From: Spirochaetales bacterium
GTDB taxonomy: Bacteria; Spirochaetota; Spirochaetia; DSM-27196; SLST01
Direction of reading: 5' to 3'
NCBI GenBank assembly: GCA_028284845.1
Contig: JANQQY010000656.1
Coordinates: 1 to 6,261, forward strand
DNA length: 6,261 bases
Position 1 is the first letter of the stretch. Each line of letters begins with the position of its first letter. The notes beneath the pieces are model-generated. The model ran no database searches, had not been told where the DNA came from, and worked only from the letters and a program-made list of their open reading frames with translations. A program made the translations under genes and the position numbers. Shown here in pieces: positions 6,131-6,261 of the stretch.

Positions 6131-6161
6131 GGTCGCGCGGTCGCGCGCATCGTGGCGCGAC
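6131..6161. repeat. Tandem 8-bp repeat plus GC-rich hairpin after the chemoreceptor gene
   Basis: GGTCGCGC occurs twice without a gap (6131-6138 and 6139-6146). GTCGCGC of the second copy (6140-6146) pairs perfectly with GCGCGAC (6155-6161) across an 8-nt loop; the first copy (6132-6138) could pair with the same arm across a 16-nt loop. It begins 8 nt after the chemoreceptor stop codon. No T-run follows, so it is not a classic intrinsic terminator. It could stabilise the mRNA 3' end or help a factor-dependent stop. The function is unproven. Confidence 0.5.
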
Positions 6162-6187
6162 TACGGCAGAACGGCCGCTCAGCTGCT

Positions 6188-6215
6188 TTGGTTCCCCGCC
6201 GCAACACGGTAGGTT
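6188..6215 (+). promoter_or_regulatory. Putative promoter for the HAD-family gene, possibly leaderless
   Basis: TTGGTT (6188-6193) and TAGGTT (6210-6215) are 16 bp apart. The -10 ends 6 nt before ATG 6222, so transcription would begin at about the start codon. AGGGG (6216-6220) lies directly before the ATG, too close to work well as a Shine-Dalgarno for 6222, although it is about 10 nt before the in-frame ATG at 6231. Confidence 0.4.
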
Positions 6216-6221
6216 AGGGGC

Positions 6222-6261
6222 ATGTTCCGAATGCTCGTGACCGATATTGACGACACGATTT
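6222..6261 (+). CDS. HAD-superfamily hydrolase, N-terminal fragment
   Basis: Only 13 codons lie in the window, reading MFRMLVTDIDDTI. The DIDDT at residues 8-12 is HAD motif I (DxDxT): D8 would be the phosphorylated nucleophile and D10 the general acid/base. A hydrophobic strand running straight into this motif at the extreme N-terminus is typical of HAD phosphatases such as the Cof/sucrose-phosphatase branch. The substrate cannot be guessed. The start could be ATG 6222 or ATG 6231; 6222 gives the better strand before the motif and the better -10 spacing. The gene runs off the right edge. Confidence 0.6.
   Translation, partial: MFRMLVTDIDDTI

Noticed and set aside
6131..6175. Intrinsic terminator after the chemoreceptor gene
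   Set aside because: The hairpin is real on paper, but the sequence after it (tacggcagaacgg) contains no T-run, so it does not meet the usual definition.

Overview
The window carries seven same-strand protein genes: five complete, plus a 3' fragment at the left edge and a 5' fragment at the right edge. I see no tRNA, rRNA, CRISPR array, insertion sequence or phage gene. The DNA is moderately GC-rich by eye and densely packed. The organism is probably a free-living, motile bacterium. The chemoreceptor signalling domain most resembles, from my recall of the family, those of Spirochaetota, so a GC-rich spirochaete is my best guess. This is an inference from one protein and could not be searched.

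Left part (1-1433): the tail of a protein resembling the C-terminal domain of DUF4038/GH140-type glycoside hydrolases, followed after 43 nt by a complete enolase-superfamily acid-sugar dehydratase of the D-galactonate dehydratase (DgoD) type. Both suggest carbohydrate breakdown.

Middle part (1456-4231): three tightly packed genes. They are a GAF-GGDEF diguanylate cyclase with an intact active site and an intact inhibitory RxxD site, a PAS-HD-GYP c-di-GMP phosphodiesterase with all expected metal ligands, and a peroxiredoxin-like thioredoxin-fold protein with a WCPYC motif. Both junctions between them are 4-bp overlaps in which a GTG start overlaps a TGA stop, so translation is probably coupled. 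The set can make and destroy cyclic di-GMP, with a sensory domain on each enzyme and a thiol redox protein made alongside. The cyclase starts only 22 nt after the dehydratase stop, so the dehydratase may share the transcript.

Right part (4232-6261): a short intergenic stretch with a plausible sigma70-type promoter and a doubled Shine-Dalgarno, then a complete transmembrane methyl-accepting chemotaxis protein with a four-helix-bundle sensor, HAMP and a long signalling hairpin. A 99-nt spacer follows, with a tandem 8-bp repeat, a GC hairpin and a putative promoter, and then the first codons of a HAD-superfamily hydrolase.

The individual families are all known. The least ordinary points are the coupled cyclase / phosphodiesterase / redox-protein cassette, and two genes preceded by a TANNNT hexamer exactly 6 nt before the ATG, which suggests leaderless transcripts. 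I do not see a clearly new system.
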